Positions 48,694 through 57,251 of a DNA stretch of 64,000 bases are shown in pieces. Origin of the DNA: Deinococcus multiflagellatus (GTDB taxonomy: Bacteria > Deinococcota > Deinococci > Deinococcales > Deinococcaceae); assembly GCF_020166415.1 (NCBI RefSeq), contig NZ_JAIQXV010000001.1, positions 540,919 through 604,918 on the forward strand, given 5' to 3'. Under the pieces are notes generated by a model that saw nothing but the letters and a program-made list of their open reading frames with translations, made no database searches and was not told where the DNA came from. Every line of letters starts with the position of its first letter. Position 1 is the stretch's first letter. The position numbers and the translations under genes were made by a program.

Positions 48694-49394
48694 GCTGCGT
48701 CACCGTCTTCGGTGCTGCGAGTGGCCTGCTCATCACGGATCTTGGCGACGATGTTGGTGCCTTCCAGCAGGTGCCAGTACTTCAGCAGCTTGGCGCGGGC
48801 GCCGGCCAGTTCCTCTTCCGTGGGATCGGTCAGCTTGCCGAAGTTCAGGTGGGCGAACAGCTGCCCCAACTGGTCAGCGGTGCAGGCATCCAGAAAAGCA
48901 GCGGGGAAGGCGTCAACGAATTCCGCGTCCTGAATGTCCTCGGTACCGGGCAGGGCCAGCACTTCTTTCGGGGCGTTCAGGACACCGGCCACGATCACGG
49001 TGGGTTCCTGCTCTTCCTCTTCAAATAGGGGTTTGGCGTCGGGGCGCTGGCGCTCTTTCACCTCCACGATCAGGTTCAGCTCGAAGGCGGCCCGGTCGAA
49101 CAGGGCGGTCAGGTTGTCATGCGGGTCGCAGAACTTTTCCAGCGTGGCCACCGGCACGAAGTCCTTCATCTTGCTGCCCTTGCTGGTGAACTTCAGGGTG
49201 CGGTAGTCACCGTCGCGGGTGTTCACCACCTGCACCTGAAAGGTCACGTCCTTGGTTTCCTGCGCGTTGTGGGCGGCGCGCAGGAATTCCAGCGCGTCGG
49301 CGGGCACCTGCACGTCCAACTGGCTCATCAGGTTGTCGCGGGTGTCGAGTTTGGTTTCGGTGCGGTGCGCGCGGACCAGATATTCGTTTTTCAT
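48690..49394 (-). CDS. Hypothetical early protein (234 aa)
   Basis: Acidic. N-terminal alpha/beta portion (VTFQVQVVNTRDGDYRTLKF), an acidic linker EEEEQEP, and a helical end (LLKYWHLLEGTNIVAKI). It lies directly downstream (in transcription) of the larger gene at 49447, as recombination and SSB genes often do. No certain family. Confidence 0.65.
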   Translation of the reverse strand: MKNEYLVRAHRTETKLDTRDNLMSQLDVQVPADALEFLRAAHNAQETKDVTFQVQVVNTRDGDYRTLKFTSKGSKMKDFVPVATLEKFCDPHDNLTALFDRAAFELNLIVEVKERQRPDAKPLFEEEEQEPTVIVAGVLNAPKEVLALPGTEDIQDAEFVDAFPAAFLDACTADQLGQLFAHLNFGKLTDPTEEELAGARAKLLKYWHLLEGTNIVAKIRDEQATRSTEDGDAA

Positions 49395-49446
49395 GGCAGA
49401 CCTCGGGGGGTAAGGTGGGGCCAGCGCCGGCCAGCCCCAGCAGGCG

Positions 49447-50724
49447 TCAGGCCGTCAGGGCTTGCAGGCGGTCCAGCAGTTCAGCCGCTTTTTCCTCATC
49501 GGTGCGCCAGCCGTCAAATTCCGTGCTCAGGGCGTCGGTGTCTTTGCCAGCGGTCTTGGCGGCCGAGTAGGCGCGGCGGATGGCACCACACTGTGCCTCC
49601 CAACCCGCCGCCCACGCTTCGGCGCTGGCCAGCAGCACATCGGCCAGGGCCTGATCCGCGCGGTTCAGCACCTCGCTCAGGCTGTCCGTGACGTGTTCCG
49701 TGTCGCCCTGATAGTGGTACGCGGTCACGGCCGTGATCAGGCGGGCGCGGCCGGGCTGGTGCGCATACGGGGTGTTGTTCGTGATGGCGAAGTACTTGGT
49801 GCGCACGGCCGCCGCGTTGAAGCCGTTGGTCAGTTCCCGGGTCTGCCGCTCGGTGAGGGCCGGCGCTTCGTCCTGATCGGGGGTGATGACCTCGAAGGCG
49901 GCGTCGATCTCGTCCCCGTCCGGGGCGGGCAGCATCAGCTCTTCCCCACTCTTCAGCGCCTGGCTGAGCGTGGCCTGGAAGTTGCGGCTGGTCAGCTGCA
50001 GGCCCTGCGGGGGCTTCATGGTGAAGGTCCACACCGGGACGTTGCGGCGCTTGCCGTCGGGGCCGCTGACTTCACGGTTCACCAGTTGCAGGTCCAGCGG
50101 CACGCCGGAGATGCGGTCACCCGACATCTTCTTGATCAGTTTCCAGGTGTTCAGCAGGTTGTCCAGCGAGTTACGGCTGGTAAAGCGCAGGCGGTAGAAG
50201 CCCAGGCCGTCCGGGAACAGCACGCCGGGGCCCATGCTGCCGCCCTGTGGGTCTTTCAGGTCCCAGGCGGCCAGCACGAAATACACGTTCACCGTGACCT
50301 TGCAGCGCTTGCGCAGCGCGTCGTATTCGGGTGTGCCGGCGGGGTGCACTTTACGCTCACCCTTATCCGTGATCTCGGTGATGCTGTGCTGGTCCCCGAA
50401 GCAGAGCAGCCGAGAAGCGCTGTACTCGGCGAAGCGCATCTGCACCACGCTGTCCCAGTCATTGAAGGGGAAGGCGATGGTCAGCACCTTGCCGCCGCTG
50501 GCCGCGAGGGTGGCCGCCAAACCGGAGGCGCGGCCTTCCGGGTCATGCAGGCTGATCGTGCCGTCGCGGTTGATCGTGGGGTTGCTGGCGTTCTTCGCCT
50601 TGGCACCGGCGCTGATGGTGGCCAGCGCGTCGACGCGGGGCGTCACTTCACGCACACCGTTCTCGGCGTACACGTCCAGCAGCGTGATGTGCTCTTCGGT
50701 GCGGGTGGATTCGATGGCCGTCAT
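49447..50724 (-). CDS. Early phage protein, possibly Gp3-like family (425 aa)
   Basis: ATG at 50724 overlaps the upstream stop; the longer frame is out of context. The middle (VLFPDGLGFYRLRFTSRNSL, then LNTWKLIKKMSGDRISGVPL) resembles phage proteins of the Gp3-like family, some of which act as recombination directionality factors while others are listed only as hydrolase or metal-binding. No catalytic site is visible. An annealing or replication role is possible too. Confidence 0.5.
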   Translation of the reverse strand: MTAIESTRTEEHITLLDVYAENGVREVTPRVDALATISAGAKAKNASNPTINRDGTISLHDPEGRASGLAATLAASGGKVLTIAFPFNDWDSVVQMRFAEYSASRLLCFGDQHSITEITDKGERKVHPAGTPEYDALRKRCKVTVNVYFVLAAWDLKDPQGGSMGPGVLFPDGLGFYRLRFTSRNSLDNLLNTWKLIKKMSGDRISGVPLDLQLVNREVSGPDGKRRNVPVWTFTMKPPQGLQLTSRNFQATLSQALKSGEELMLPAPDGDEIDAAFEVITPDQDEAPALTERQTRELTNGFNAAAVRTKYFAITNNTPYAHQPGRARLITAVTAYHYQGDTEHVTDSLSEVLNRADQALADVLLASAEAWAAGWEAQCGAIRRAYSAAKTAGKDTDALSTEFDGWRTDEEKAAELLDRLQALTA

Positions 50725-50921
50725 GCGCTCAGCTCCTTTTTGGTGCGGGTGACGAGGCGGCACACCTGCAGCAGCGACATGACCGCCACGGTGAGCAGCA
50801 CCGGGCAGGCCACGCGTTGCCACGCAGGCATCCGGGGACCGAAGTCAGGGGCGAGGGTCAGCAGCAGGCCGTAGGCACTCAGGCCCAGCAGCGTGAGCAG
50901 CAGGATGGGCAGCGGCTTCAC
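50721..50921 (-). CDS. Two-helix membrane protein (66 aa)
   Basis: GTG at 50921 overlaps the previous stop. Two transmembrane segments (PILLLTLLGLSAYGLLLTL and ACPVLLTVAVMSLLQVC). Function unknown. Confidence 0.6.
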   Translation of the reverse strand: MKPLPILLLTLLGLSAYGLLLTLAPDFGPRMPAWQRVACPVLLTVAVMSLLQVCRLVTRTKKELSA

Positions 50922-51097
50922 AGCGCCTTCCCGCAACTGGGGCACACCAGCGTGCCGACGGCGCAGCCTTCCCCGCAGGTCCAGCACTGGCCTGCGCCGG
51001 GAGCGGTGGGGAGGTGGCGGCCACTGATGCGGCCCAGGCTGTACAGGAACAGCAGGGCGCCACCACTAACGGTCAGGCCAAGGATCAGGGCTTTCAC
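50918..51097 (-). CDS. Membrane zinc-ribbon protein (59 aa)
   Basis: GTG at 51097. One transmembrane segment (ALILGLTVSGGALLFLY) and a C-terminal zinc ribbon CWTC...CPSC. Function unknown. Confidence 0.62.
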   Translation of the reverse strand: MKALILGLTVSGGALLFLYSLGRISGRHLPTAPGAGQCWTCGEGCAVGTLVCPSCGKAL

Positions 51098-51477
51098 AGA
51101 TGGTCCTCGCAGTCGCGGCACAACGCGGCGTTCTCAGGGCGGGGCTGGCCGCACTGGCAGGGGGTGGTGGCCACGGTGGGCGCCGGCCGGGTGGCCGTGC
51201 CGCACTCCGGGCACGCGGGCAGTTCGGCGGCGTAGGGCATATGGCAGCCGGGGTTCAGGCACCAGACCGTGGGGCGGTACCCGGCGCGTTGCTCGATCTG
51301 TTCAATGCGGGCCTGCTGCTGGGCGCGCACCGCCTCGCGGTAGTGCTGGTAGTCGGGGTGATCCGGGCCCAGTTCCGCCATGGCGCCGGTGAGGCTGCGG
51401 CGCAGCGCACCGTTCTCGCGCAGGTCCGCGCGCAGCCACTCGATCTGCTGCAGGTTGCGTTCTGCGTGGCTGGTCAT
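51094..51477 (-). CDS. Zinc-binding early protein (127 aa)
   Basis: ATG at 51477. N-terminal half helical (HYREAVRAQQQARIEQIEQRA). C-terminal half carries three Cys clusters: CLNPGC, CPEC and CQCG...CRDC, enough for two zinc ribbons. Function unknown. Confidence 0.65.
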   Translation of the reverse strand: MTSHAERNLQQIEWLRADLRENGALRRSLTGAMAELGPDHPDYQHYREAVRAQQQARIEQIEQRAGYRPTVWCLNPGCHMPYAAELPACPECGTATRPAPTVATTPCQCGQPRPENAALCRDCEDHL

Positions 51478-51590
51478 CCCAGCACCCCGGAGAGCGCGGC
51501 CAGGACCACGCACGCGGCGATGAGCACCGCCCCGACCAGCGGGCCGGTCAGGCGGGCGGTGCTGTGGACGCCAAAACGGTCGCGGTTCAC
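51474..51590 (-). CDS. Single-pass membrane peptide (38 aa)
   Basis: GTG at 51590 overlapping the previous TGA. After 13 polar residues comes one transmembrane stretch (GPLVGAVLIAACVVLAALSG). The next gene starts on its stop. Function unknown. Confidence 0.5.
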   Translation of the reverse strand: MNRDRFGVHSTARLTGPLVGAVLIAACVVLAALSGVLG

Positions 51591-51838
51591 GCCGCGCCGC
51601 CCTGGACGGTGACGGGCTGGAAGGGCACGGCCAGCACGCGGGCGGGTTTCACGGTGGAACGGACTTCCTTCAGATTCCAGCCGTCGCAGGTTTCCCCGTC
51701 GATGTCGGGGTGCGCAGCGTTGCAGCCGAAGCCCAGGCGGGTCAGGGGGTGCTTGTACCCACAGTCCTCGCACTGGAGGGCAATCACTCCGGCGGCTTTC
51801 AGGTTGGCGATCAGTTGGGCGCGTGTTACTTTGTTCAT
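51587..51838 (-). CDS. Small zinc-finger protein (83 aa)
   Basis: N-terminal helix (TRAQLIANLKAAGVIALQ), then CEDCG and later C residues (GFGCNA, GETCDGW) in a likely zinc site. A good ribosome site (AGGAGCG) precedes ATG. Function unknown. Confidence 0.65.
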   Translation of the reverse strand: MNKVTRAQLIANLKAAGVIALQCEDCGYKHPLTRLGFGCNAAHPDIDGETCDGWNLKEVRSTVKPARVLAVPFQPVTVQGGAA

Positions 51839-51895
51839 AGGATTCGCTCCTTTGCCGCGTTGACTTCTCAGGGTCAGGAACGCGGCTTTTTCGTT

Positions 51896-52177
51896 TCAGC
51901 GGCGGGTGTCCGCGCGCTGCCCACGCCCACGCGGGGCGGTCAGGGTGAGGTAGTTGGCGTGCGCTTCCGTGGCCTCGCGCTTGCGGGCGACGACGTAGGC
52001 GTCCAGGTCCGCGCGGGTGATGCGGGCCGGGCCACCGGAAAAGACGGTGATGGTGGGCAGCTGGCCCGCCTGAATGAGCTCGTAGACCTTGCTGCGGCTG
52101 ATGCCGAGCAGCTGGCCCGCCTGCTCAGGCGTCAGCACCAGCAGTTCGGTGGGGGACAGAGCGCGGGCGGGGGTCAT
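51896..52177 (-). CDS. Xis/MerR-like HTH protein (93 aa)
   Basis: ATG at 52177 overlaps the previous TGA. The domain LLVLTPEQAGQLLGISRSKVYELIQAGQLP is the standard excisionase-family HTH (key parts TPEQAGQLLGIS and SKVYELIQ), followed by a wing and RADLDAYV. It could be excisionase or an early regulator. It is the second gene of the early operon. Confidence 0.78.
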   Translation of the reverse strand: MTPARALSPTELLVLTPEQAGQLLGISRSKVYELIQAGQLPTITVFSGGPARITRADLDAYVVARKREATEAHANYLTLTAPRGRGQRADTRR

Positions 52178-52407
52178 GCGGACTGAGCCTCTACATCTAC
52201 CAGTGTATGTGTAGAACCGGGCAGAATCTTTTCCAGACGCATGAGGTTGATGCCGTTCGGGACGGATTGACCCCATTCCCAGCGGAAGTAGGTGTTCGTT
52301 GAGACGCTGAGCTTGCGGGCGATTTCTTCACCAGTGAACGCCTTCCCAGTTTCCGGGTTGACGGTTCGCTCGCGAAGTTCGCGAAGTGTAGAAGGCGTTT
52401 CTGGCAT
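52174..52407 (-). CDS. Cro-like XRE regulator (77 aa)
   Basis: The ATG at 52407 is chosen because AATAAT ends 6 nt before it, so the message would be leaderless; ATG at 52425 is an alternative. The HTH FTGEEIARKLSVSTNTYFRWEWG is of XRE type (key parts EEIARKLSVS and FRWEWG). It is divergent from the repressor, with operator-like sites between, which is the place of Cro in lambdoid phages. Confidence 0.72.
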   Translation of the reverse strand: MPETPSTLRELRERTVNPETGKAFTGEEIARKLSVSTNTYFRWEWGQSVPNGINLMRLEKILPGSTHTLVDVEAQSA

Positions 52408-52442
52408 GGGTTCATTATTACACATATGTGTGTAACAGGCAA
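52408..52442 (-). promoter_or_regulatory. Early leftward promoter with internal operator
   Basis: TTGCCT (52442-52437), a 17-nt spacer, AATAAT (52419-52414) and 6 nt to ATG. The inverted repeat TTACACA-TATG-TGTGTAA (52418-52435) fills the spacer, so a repressor bound there would block RNA polymerase. Confidence 0.65.
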
Positions 52443-52499
52443 GACCTCTCCCGTCTTGCTTTGCCGCCGTCCTACACGGCTGTTTGTGGACTTGCCACA

Positions 52500-52533
52500 C
52501 TTACACAGGTACGGTTAAAGCAACTTGTGTAAG
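52500..52533. promoter_or_regulatory. Second operator-like inverted repeat
   Basis: CTTACACAGGT (52500-52510) and ACTTGTGTAAG (52523-52533) are inverted arms with one mismatch, sharing the TTACACA half-site with the operator at 52418-52435. They flank a likely -10 (TTAAAG) for the rightward repressor gene. Confidence 0.6.
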
Positions 52534-52567
52534 CGTTGACGCGTAACGAAGGAGCATGTGGCAAGTG

Positions 52568-53122
52568 ATGGTTCGTCCCCCTACTACCTCACCAACACCA
52601 TCCCCGCTCACCTTGAAGCGGCTGGCCCTGCCTGATCGACCCTCTCAAGGTTGGGTCGCGAATCAGATTTCTGACCGTATCGGAGAGGTGATTGGACAGC
52701 AGGCAGTGAGTTATTGGGAGAACGGGAAGGTCAACCTGAAGAACGTCCACCCTCGCAAGTTGCGGGCCTACGCTGAAGTTTTACGCATCACGCCGGCTGA
52801 GCTGGCTGAAGCTGCTGGTTATGAGTTCGCAGAGCTGTTCCCTGATGAGCCGCCAGCTGCAAACGCTAGGTCAGCCGCTCTCAGTGCGGGCGCCATGGGT
52901 TACCGCATTCCCAAACAGCGCCCGGTCATTCCCGATGTGTTGAAAGAAGCCGCTGACCAGTACGGTGACCTGCCCATGTTCCAGGGCATCCGCGAATACC
53001 GCTGGCAGCATTTCATGGTCACCACCCCACGCAAGAAAACCCCGCAGGATGTCGAGGGCTGGCTACAGGAATTCCAAGCCCTCAAGGGGATGGGTTATGA
53101 CCCTGAGGAACCAGAGGAATGA
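52568..53122 (+). CDS. Phage repressor, XRE family (184 aa)
   Basis: Ribosome site GAAGGAG at 52548-52554 favours the ATG at 52568 or the GTG just before it over the ATG at 52556. The HTH spans about residues 25-75 (SDRIGEVIGQQAVSYWENGK, AEVLRITPAELAEAAG). The rest has no LexA-type Ser/Lys peptidase motif. The gene overlaps that for an ImmA/IrrE-type peptidase, so induction probably works by proteolysis in trans. Confidence 0.75.
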   Translation: MVRPPTTSPTPSPLTLKRLALPDRPSQGWVANQISDRIGEVIGQQAVSYWENGKVNLKNVHPRKLRAYAEVLRITPAELAEAAGYEFAELFPDEPPAANARSAALSAGAMGYRIPKQRPVIPDVLKEAADQYGDLPMFQGIREYRWQHFMVTTPRKKTPQDVEGWLQEFQALKGMGYDPEEPEE

Positions 53123-53787
53123 TTGACCCAGACGTCTACAACCTCTTCGCCTACCAGAAAGCGAGGCATGACGAGGTTGAAAACGAAACGGACATGGAAA
53201 AGCTGCCGGAACGGCTGGGCTGCACCCTCGTTGAAGCGGATCAAAGTCGTCTGGTGGGCACTGAAATCCACGTCAAGCGGAAACAACATCCCCTGAGGCG
53301 TCGCAGTGACATTGCCCATGAGCTCAGTCACAAGCTGGCCCGGGAACGCGGGAAGCCTGAGTACCCCACCTATGAGGAAGTTATTCAGCACCGCCATTCC
53401 AGCGTGCCCAATATCAGAGCGCACGTGGAAAGCATCATTACGGTCGGTCAGGACGCCCTGCTGATTCCAGATGGAACGGTGCAGGAAGCCATCGAGCTGC
53501 ACGGCCTGACCGCGCAGATGGTGTGGGTGCTGCACCAGGAACAGAAGGTGCTGCTGCATGAGGCGCTAAGGCGCGTGGTGCACCACAACCAAAACGCCCG
53601 CCTCGGCGGGTTTGTTGCTATCAAGGGCAAGATTCGTTACGCCTACTCATTCCGCTGGCACATGCCCTGCTGGATTGGTGACCCCATGCCTGACCCTGAC
53701 GATGATTTCCAGGGAGAGGGCGTCTCGCTGTTTGAAGTCCCAGGTTATCCCAGCATGACAGTTGGCCTAGTTGTCATCGAAGAATAA
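53119..53787 (+). CDS. ImmA/IrrE-type metallopeptidase (222 aa)
   Basis: The zinc motif DIAHELSHKLARE (HExxH, about residues 67-72) and the surrounding helix match the ImmA/IrrE family. Such enzymes cleave XRE repressors: ImmA cleaves ImmR in ICEBs1, and Deinococcus IrrE (PprI) cleaves DdrO. ATG overlaps the repressor stop, as is usual for the pair. The C-terminal half has a beta-rich extension of unknown role. Confidence 0.82.
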   Translation: MIDPDVYNLFAYQKARHDEVENETDMEKLPERLGCTLVEADQSRLVGTEIHVKRKQHPLRRRSDIAHELSHKLARERGKPEYPTYEEVIQHRHSSVPNIRAHVESIITVGQDALLIPDGTVQEAIELHGLTAQMVWVLHQEQKVLLHEALRRVVHHNQNARLGGFVAIKGKIRYAYSFRWHMPCWIGDPMPDPDDDFQGEGVSLFEVPGYPSMTVGLVVIEE

Positions 53788-53796
53788 GGAGATCAG

Positions 53797-54480
53797 ATGA
53801 AAAGAATAGCTTCTGTCCTCTTGCTTTCCCTCTGGTCTTCTGCTTTTGCCCAAACGAAACTGCCATGCTCACAGACAACTTATTTCAAAATCATTGATGG
53901 AATTTTCTATGGGAGCATCCTTGATGTGACAGCAGAGGCATACATTTATGTGCCTGCAAAATTTCCGAATCCAGCGGAATACAAGGAATTTGGCCAACCG
54001 TACACTATGACGTGCTCTGGATTCAAAGCCACATCCAAAATGGGCACGTTCACTCTGACAGGTAATGTTCAGCAGAATTTTCAACGCCTGATTTCCTACT
54101 GGCGCGAGGGGCATCCAGATAGAACCAACTATGTGCCGGGAAAGATTGATCTGGCATTTGAAGGTGATTTTGTTTATGAGTCCATTCGTGAGGACTGGTA
54201 TCAAGATCGTCTCGCGCTTCAGCTCAAAAATGGAAAACTGGTGATCAGCTACGAACCATACGCAGGCGTTCTTAGAGATGTTGTTGTAGGTTACCGAATC
54301 AATGGAGCCGCGTTAAAACCTGCCTTCTTTGAAGGTAAGATTAGCCCTATCCCGCATGATCAAAATGACATTGTCGAGCTTTACGTGAAGGGTCAACACG
54401 CGCAGTTCTCCTATATCAAAGTTGATTTCAAGAACAAGGGCATTACGATCAAGCACAACACGCCTTTCCCCGCCAAGTGA
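53797..54480 (+). CDS. AT-rich secreted protein, lysogenic conversion candidate (227 aa)
   Basis: Signal peptide MKRIASVLLLSLWSSAFA, cleavage before QTKL. The mature protein is a beta-rich single domain with two Cys (LPCSQTT and TMTCSGF). A AAGGAG ribosome site precedes it. The DNA is visibly poorer in GC than all neighbours, so this looks like a later insertion (moron). It would be expressed from the repressor strand in a lysogen. No family recognised. Confidence 0.75.
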   Translation: MKRIASVLLLSLWSSAFAQTKLPCSQTTYFKIIDGIFYGSILDVTAEAYIYVPAKFPNPAEYKEFGQPYTMTCSGFKATSKMGTFTLTGNVQQNFQRLISYWREGHPDRTNYVPGKIDLAFEGDFVYESIREDWYQDRLALQLKNGKLVISYEPYAGVLRDVVVGYRINGAALKPAFFEGKISPIPHDQNDIVELYVKGQHAQFSYIKVDFKNKGITIKHNTPFPAK

Positions 54481-54540
54481 ACCCTCCCCGTACCCTCTCC
54501 TACGCCTGCGTCAGCACGGTTATTCAAAGGAGCTTTCCCC

Positions 54541-55770
54541 ATGGCTAAGCGCGCGAATGGTGAAGGCACCATCTTCTACCGTGAAGACAAGAAGATCTGG
54601 GGCGCTGAAGTCACCCTGGCCCGGCACCCCGGTACAGGGAAAATCACTCGGCGCACCGTCTACGGCAAAACTCAGAAGGAAGTTCAGGCGAAGATCAATC
54701 AGCTGAAGAAGGCCCAGGCTGAGGGCACCCTGCGCGCCCCGGACAGCACCACCGTCGAGGACTGGTCCAAGGAATATCTGGAGAACGCCAAGACCCGCCT
54801 GAAGGCCGGCACGTACCAGTCCTACGAGATGAACATCCGGCTGTACGTCCTGCCCTACCTGGGCAAGATCCGGCTGGAAAAGCTCACCGCCCGTGACGTG
54901 AGCGCCATGGTGAACGCCTTGGCCAAGGAAAAGGGCACGCGCACCAGCCAGTACGCCCGCACGCTGCTCAGCATGATGCTGAACTACGCGGTGAGCCTGG
55001 ACATGCTGCCCCGCAACGTCGCCAAGAACACCCGGCCACCCAAGGCCCCACGCAAAGAGATGTCGTTTTGGGAGCCGGGCGAGGTCCGCACCTTCCTCAA
55101 GGCCATCAGCGGTCACCGCTTAGAGGCACTGTTCTACCTGGCGCTCACCACCGGTATGCGCAAGGCGGAACTGCTGGGCCTGCGCTGGAGTGACCTGCAG
55201 GGCGACACGCTCAGCGTGCGGCAAACCGTGGTGCGCGTGGCCTACACGCCCACCATTGAAACGCCCAAGACCGCTGCGGGCGTGCGTGACCTCGTGCTGG
55301 ACCCGGACAGCCTGGACCAGTTGCGTGCCCGGCGCACCGCCTGGGAAGCGGAACGGGCGGCCGTGCTGGGGGCGGGCAGCGTCTGGCCGGACCATGACCT
55401 GATCTTCCCCGACCAGAACGGTGAGCCGCTCATGCCCTGGCGGATCGACTACCACTGGCGGACGCTTCGGGACGGCTGTGAAGTCTCCCCTATCCGATTC
55501 CACGATCTGCGGCATACCTACGCCTCACTGGCCATCGCCAGTGGCATGGACGTGCGGATGCTCGCTGAACGCCTGGGCCATGCGGACGCCAGCATCACCT
55601 TGAAGGTGTACAGCCATGTGCTGGCCAGTCAGCGCCGGCGCTCGGCGATTGGCCTGGGAAGTCTGTTGGAGACGGCGGAACGGACCTCACTCCGTACAGC
55701 AACGCGTACAGCAATCAGCACGGACGGGGCTGGACAGAGTTGGACGGGCGCGGATGAGAAGGCAGGCTGA
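54541..55770 (+). CDS. int: Phage integrase, tyrosine recombinase (409 aa)
   Basis: N-terminal arm-binding region (GEGTIFYREDKKIWGAEVTL), SAM-like core-binding domain (about 65-160) and a catalytic domain with Arg in TTGMRKAELLGLRW (about 206), HDLRH (about 321) and LGHADASITLKVYSH with the Tyr nucleophile (about 354). All key residues are present. A strong AAAGGAGC ribosome site precedes ATG. It inserts the phage at the 3' end of tRNA-Leu. Confidence 0.95.
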   Translation: MAKRANGEGTIFYREDKKIWGAEVTLARHPGTGKITRRTVYGKTQKEVQAKINQLKKAQAEGTLRAPDSTTVEDWSKEYLENAKTRLKAGTYQSYEMNIRLYVLPYLGKIRLEKLTARDVSAMVNALAKEKGTRTSQYARTLLSMMLNYAVSLDMLPRNVAKNTRPPKAPRKEMSFWEPGEVRTFLKAISGHRLEALFYLALTTGMRKAELLGLRWSDLQGDTLSVRQTVVRVAYTPTIETPKTAAGVRDLVLDPDSLDQLRARRTAWEAERAAVLGAGSVWPDHDLIFPDQNGEPLMPWRIDYHWRTLRDGCEVSPIRFHDLRHTYASLAIASGMDVRMLAERLGHADASITLKVYSHVLASQRRRSAIGLGSLLETAERTSLRTATRTAISTDGAGQSWTGADEKAG

Positions 55771-55808
55771 GACGCTGTTTCTGGACGGGTATGGATGGGG
55801 GTGGACGG
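55694..55808 (+). repeat. Short direct repeats near attachment site
   Basis: GTACAGCAA occurs at 55694 and 55706. TGGACGG occurs at 55741, 55782 and 55802, with TGGACAG at 55731. Such short direct repeats beside an att core are typical of arm-type integrase binding sites; they overlap the end of the integrase gene. Confidence 0.5.
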
Positions 55809-55816
55809 GGGGGCGC

Positions 55817-55871
<55 letters not shown>

Positions 55872-55878
55872 AAGAAAG

Positions 55879-55905
55879 AAGCTCCGTCCAAGGCGGAGCT
55901 TTTCT
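55879..55905 (+). terminator. Terminator after tRNA-Leu fragment
   Basis: AAGCTCCG (55879-55886) pairs with CGGAGCTT (55894-55901), followed by TTCTT. It was probably the natural terminator of the tRNA gene before integration. Confidence 0.8.
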
Positions 55906-56368
55906 TGTTCTGAAGTGGGGCTGTGAAATCGAGAATCCAGCGAGTGGAGCAACTTGCATAGCAACGGACTTTCTACGAGTGTGGGGTGGGCCCTTAAGGC
56001 TATCTTTCCCTTCCCACTCCGGTACAACCAAACGCGCTGCCCGCGCCTGCCGCAGGATGTCCACCGTACTGCTGGGTAGCGGCAAGTGACGACCAGATCA
56101 AGGGTCGATGGCATCCCAGTCCCACCGACCTACAAAATCCATCATGCGCTGGGTGGAGGTGCCGAAATCTGGGAGATCAGCCAGAAAAGTCACTGCTGTC
56201 CATCCCCCCGGCCACAGTACAGGCGAGCAGTCTGGCAGAGCGGCACAAAAGAAGGGGGCAATCCTGCAAGCCCGCTGAAGCAGCCCAGCCCCTCTTGAAG
56301 CGGTCTACGCCCGGAACGTCCATGCAGGATGTACAGGAGGCGCGGCGGAATACCCGGGGCGCCGCCTG
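55906..56368. other. Intergenic host DNA without clear gene
   Basis: No gene with convincing start and coding character is seen. A - strand frame of about 67 codons ending near 56097 has some protein-like sequence (FLADLPDFGTSTQRM, VGRWDWDAIDP) and might be a decayed gene end. Frames that cross the tRNA fragment give the common tRNA-derived false peptide. Confidence 0.45.
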
Positions 56369-56716
56369 CTACCCCTGTCCGCTGCGGGCACTCAGGGCCA
56401 CGATGGCGTCCCAGCTGTCGGGCTGCGCGGGGTCATCCAGCGCCGCGCGGTTGCGGCCCTGAAAACCGCACTTCTGGCAGCGGTGCAGCAGCACCCAGCC
56501 TTTCTTGCCACTCTGTTCCACACCCACCGGCCGCATCAGGCCGTGGCAGTCGCAGGCGCGGTCGCCGGGGAGGAGGTCCACATGCTTGCTGTGCAGGCAC
56601 TGGGGGCAGTGGTTGCGCACGCTGCCGTTCTGCAGCGGCTGCACCTGGGTGCCGCAGTGGCCGCAGGTAAAGGCATTGTTCGTGCCCTGCACAGTAAAGC
56701 GCCGCTCGCCGCTCAT
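56369..56716 (-). CDS. RNHCP domain protein (115 aa)
   Basis: ATG at 56716. Zinc-binding pattern FTCGHCG then SVRNHCPQCLHSKHVD and CDCHGLMRPVGV, the RNHCP family hallmark, with a further C-terminal CQKCGF. The family is small and uncharacterised. Coupled to the membrane protein gene upstream by a 4-nt overlap. Confidence 0.85.
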   Translation of the reverse strand: MSGERRFTVQGTNNAFTCGHCGTQVQPLQNGSVRNHCPQCLHSKHVDLLPGDRACDCHGLMRPVGVEQSGKKGWVLLHRCQKCGFQGRNRAALDDPAQPDSWDAIVALSARSGQG

Positions 56717-57162
56717 GGCCGCCGCCGCGCCGCCCAGCGGCTGTCCAGAAACGCGCGGATACTGGGCGTGCCCACCAGCGCGGTGGCCAGGACCAGGTAG
56801 CCCAGACCCGCCACGCTGACCACCCAACCCCGCCACGACGCGCCGCCCGCCAGCATGCCCACCACAAAGACCAGCAGCCCGGCCACCATGCCAAAACTGA
56901 CGGTCAGGCGCCACGCCCAGATGCTGCCGCGCCACACCATGCCCAGCAGAAAGGCGGTGGCAACCGCGTAGAGGCTCTGGCGCAGCGCCCCTTCTGTCTG
57001 CCCCTGCACCAGCCCGGCCACGAAGGGCAGCACCGTCAGCAGAAACAGCGCCCACAGCGTGGCCAGGGTCAGGGTGCGGCCCTGGGCCAGCTGTTCGGGG
57101 GCCACCGGCTCAGGGGTCGGCGGCTGAGGACCAGCGGGGGCGGGGCGGGCAGGCTTGCTCAC
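56713..57162 (-). CDS. Integral membrane protein (149 aa)
   Basis: Pro-rich N-terminus, then about four transmembrane segments ([68 protein letters not shown]). No family recognised. Overlaps the RNHCP gene. Confidence 0.75.
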   Translation of the reverse strand: MSKPARPAPAGPQPPTPEPVAPEQLAQGRTLTLATLWALFLLTVLPFVAGLVQGQTEGALRQSLYAVATAFLLGMVWRGSIWAWRLTVSFGMVAGLLVFVVGMLAGGASWRGWVVSVAGLGYLVLATALVGTPSIRAFLDSRWAARRRP

Positions 57163-57251
57163 GCCCGGTATTTCAGCACAGGGGCTCCCAGGACGGCCAG
57201 GACGGCGGTCACGCTGCGCCCCAGGGCGGGGCCTTTGCTACGCTGAGGGGC

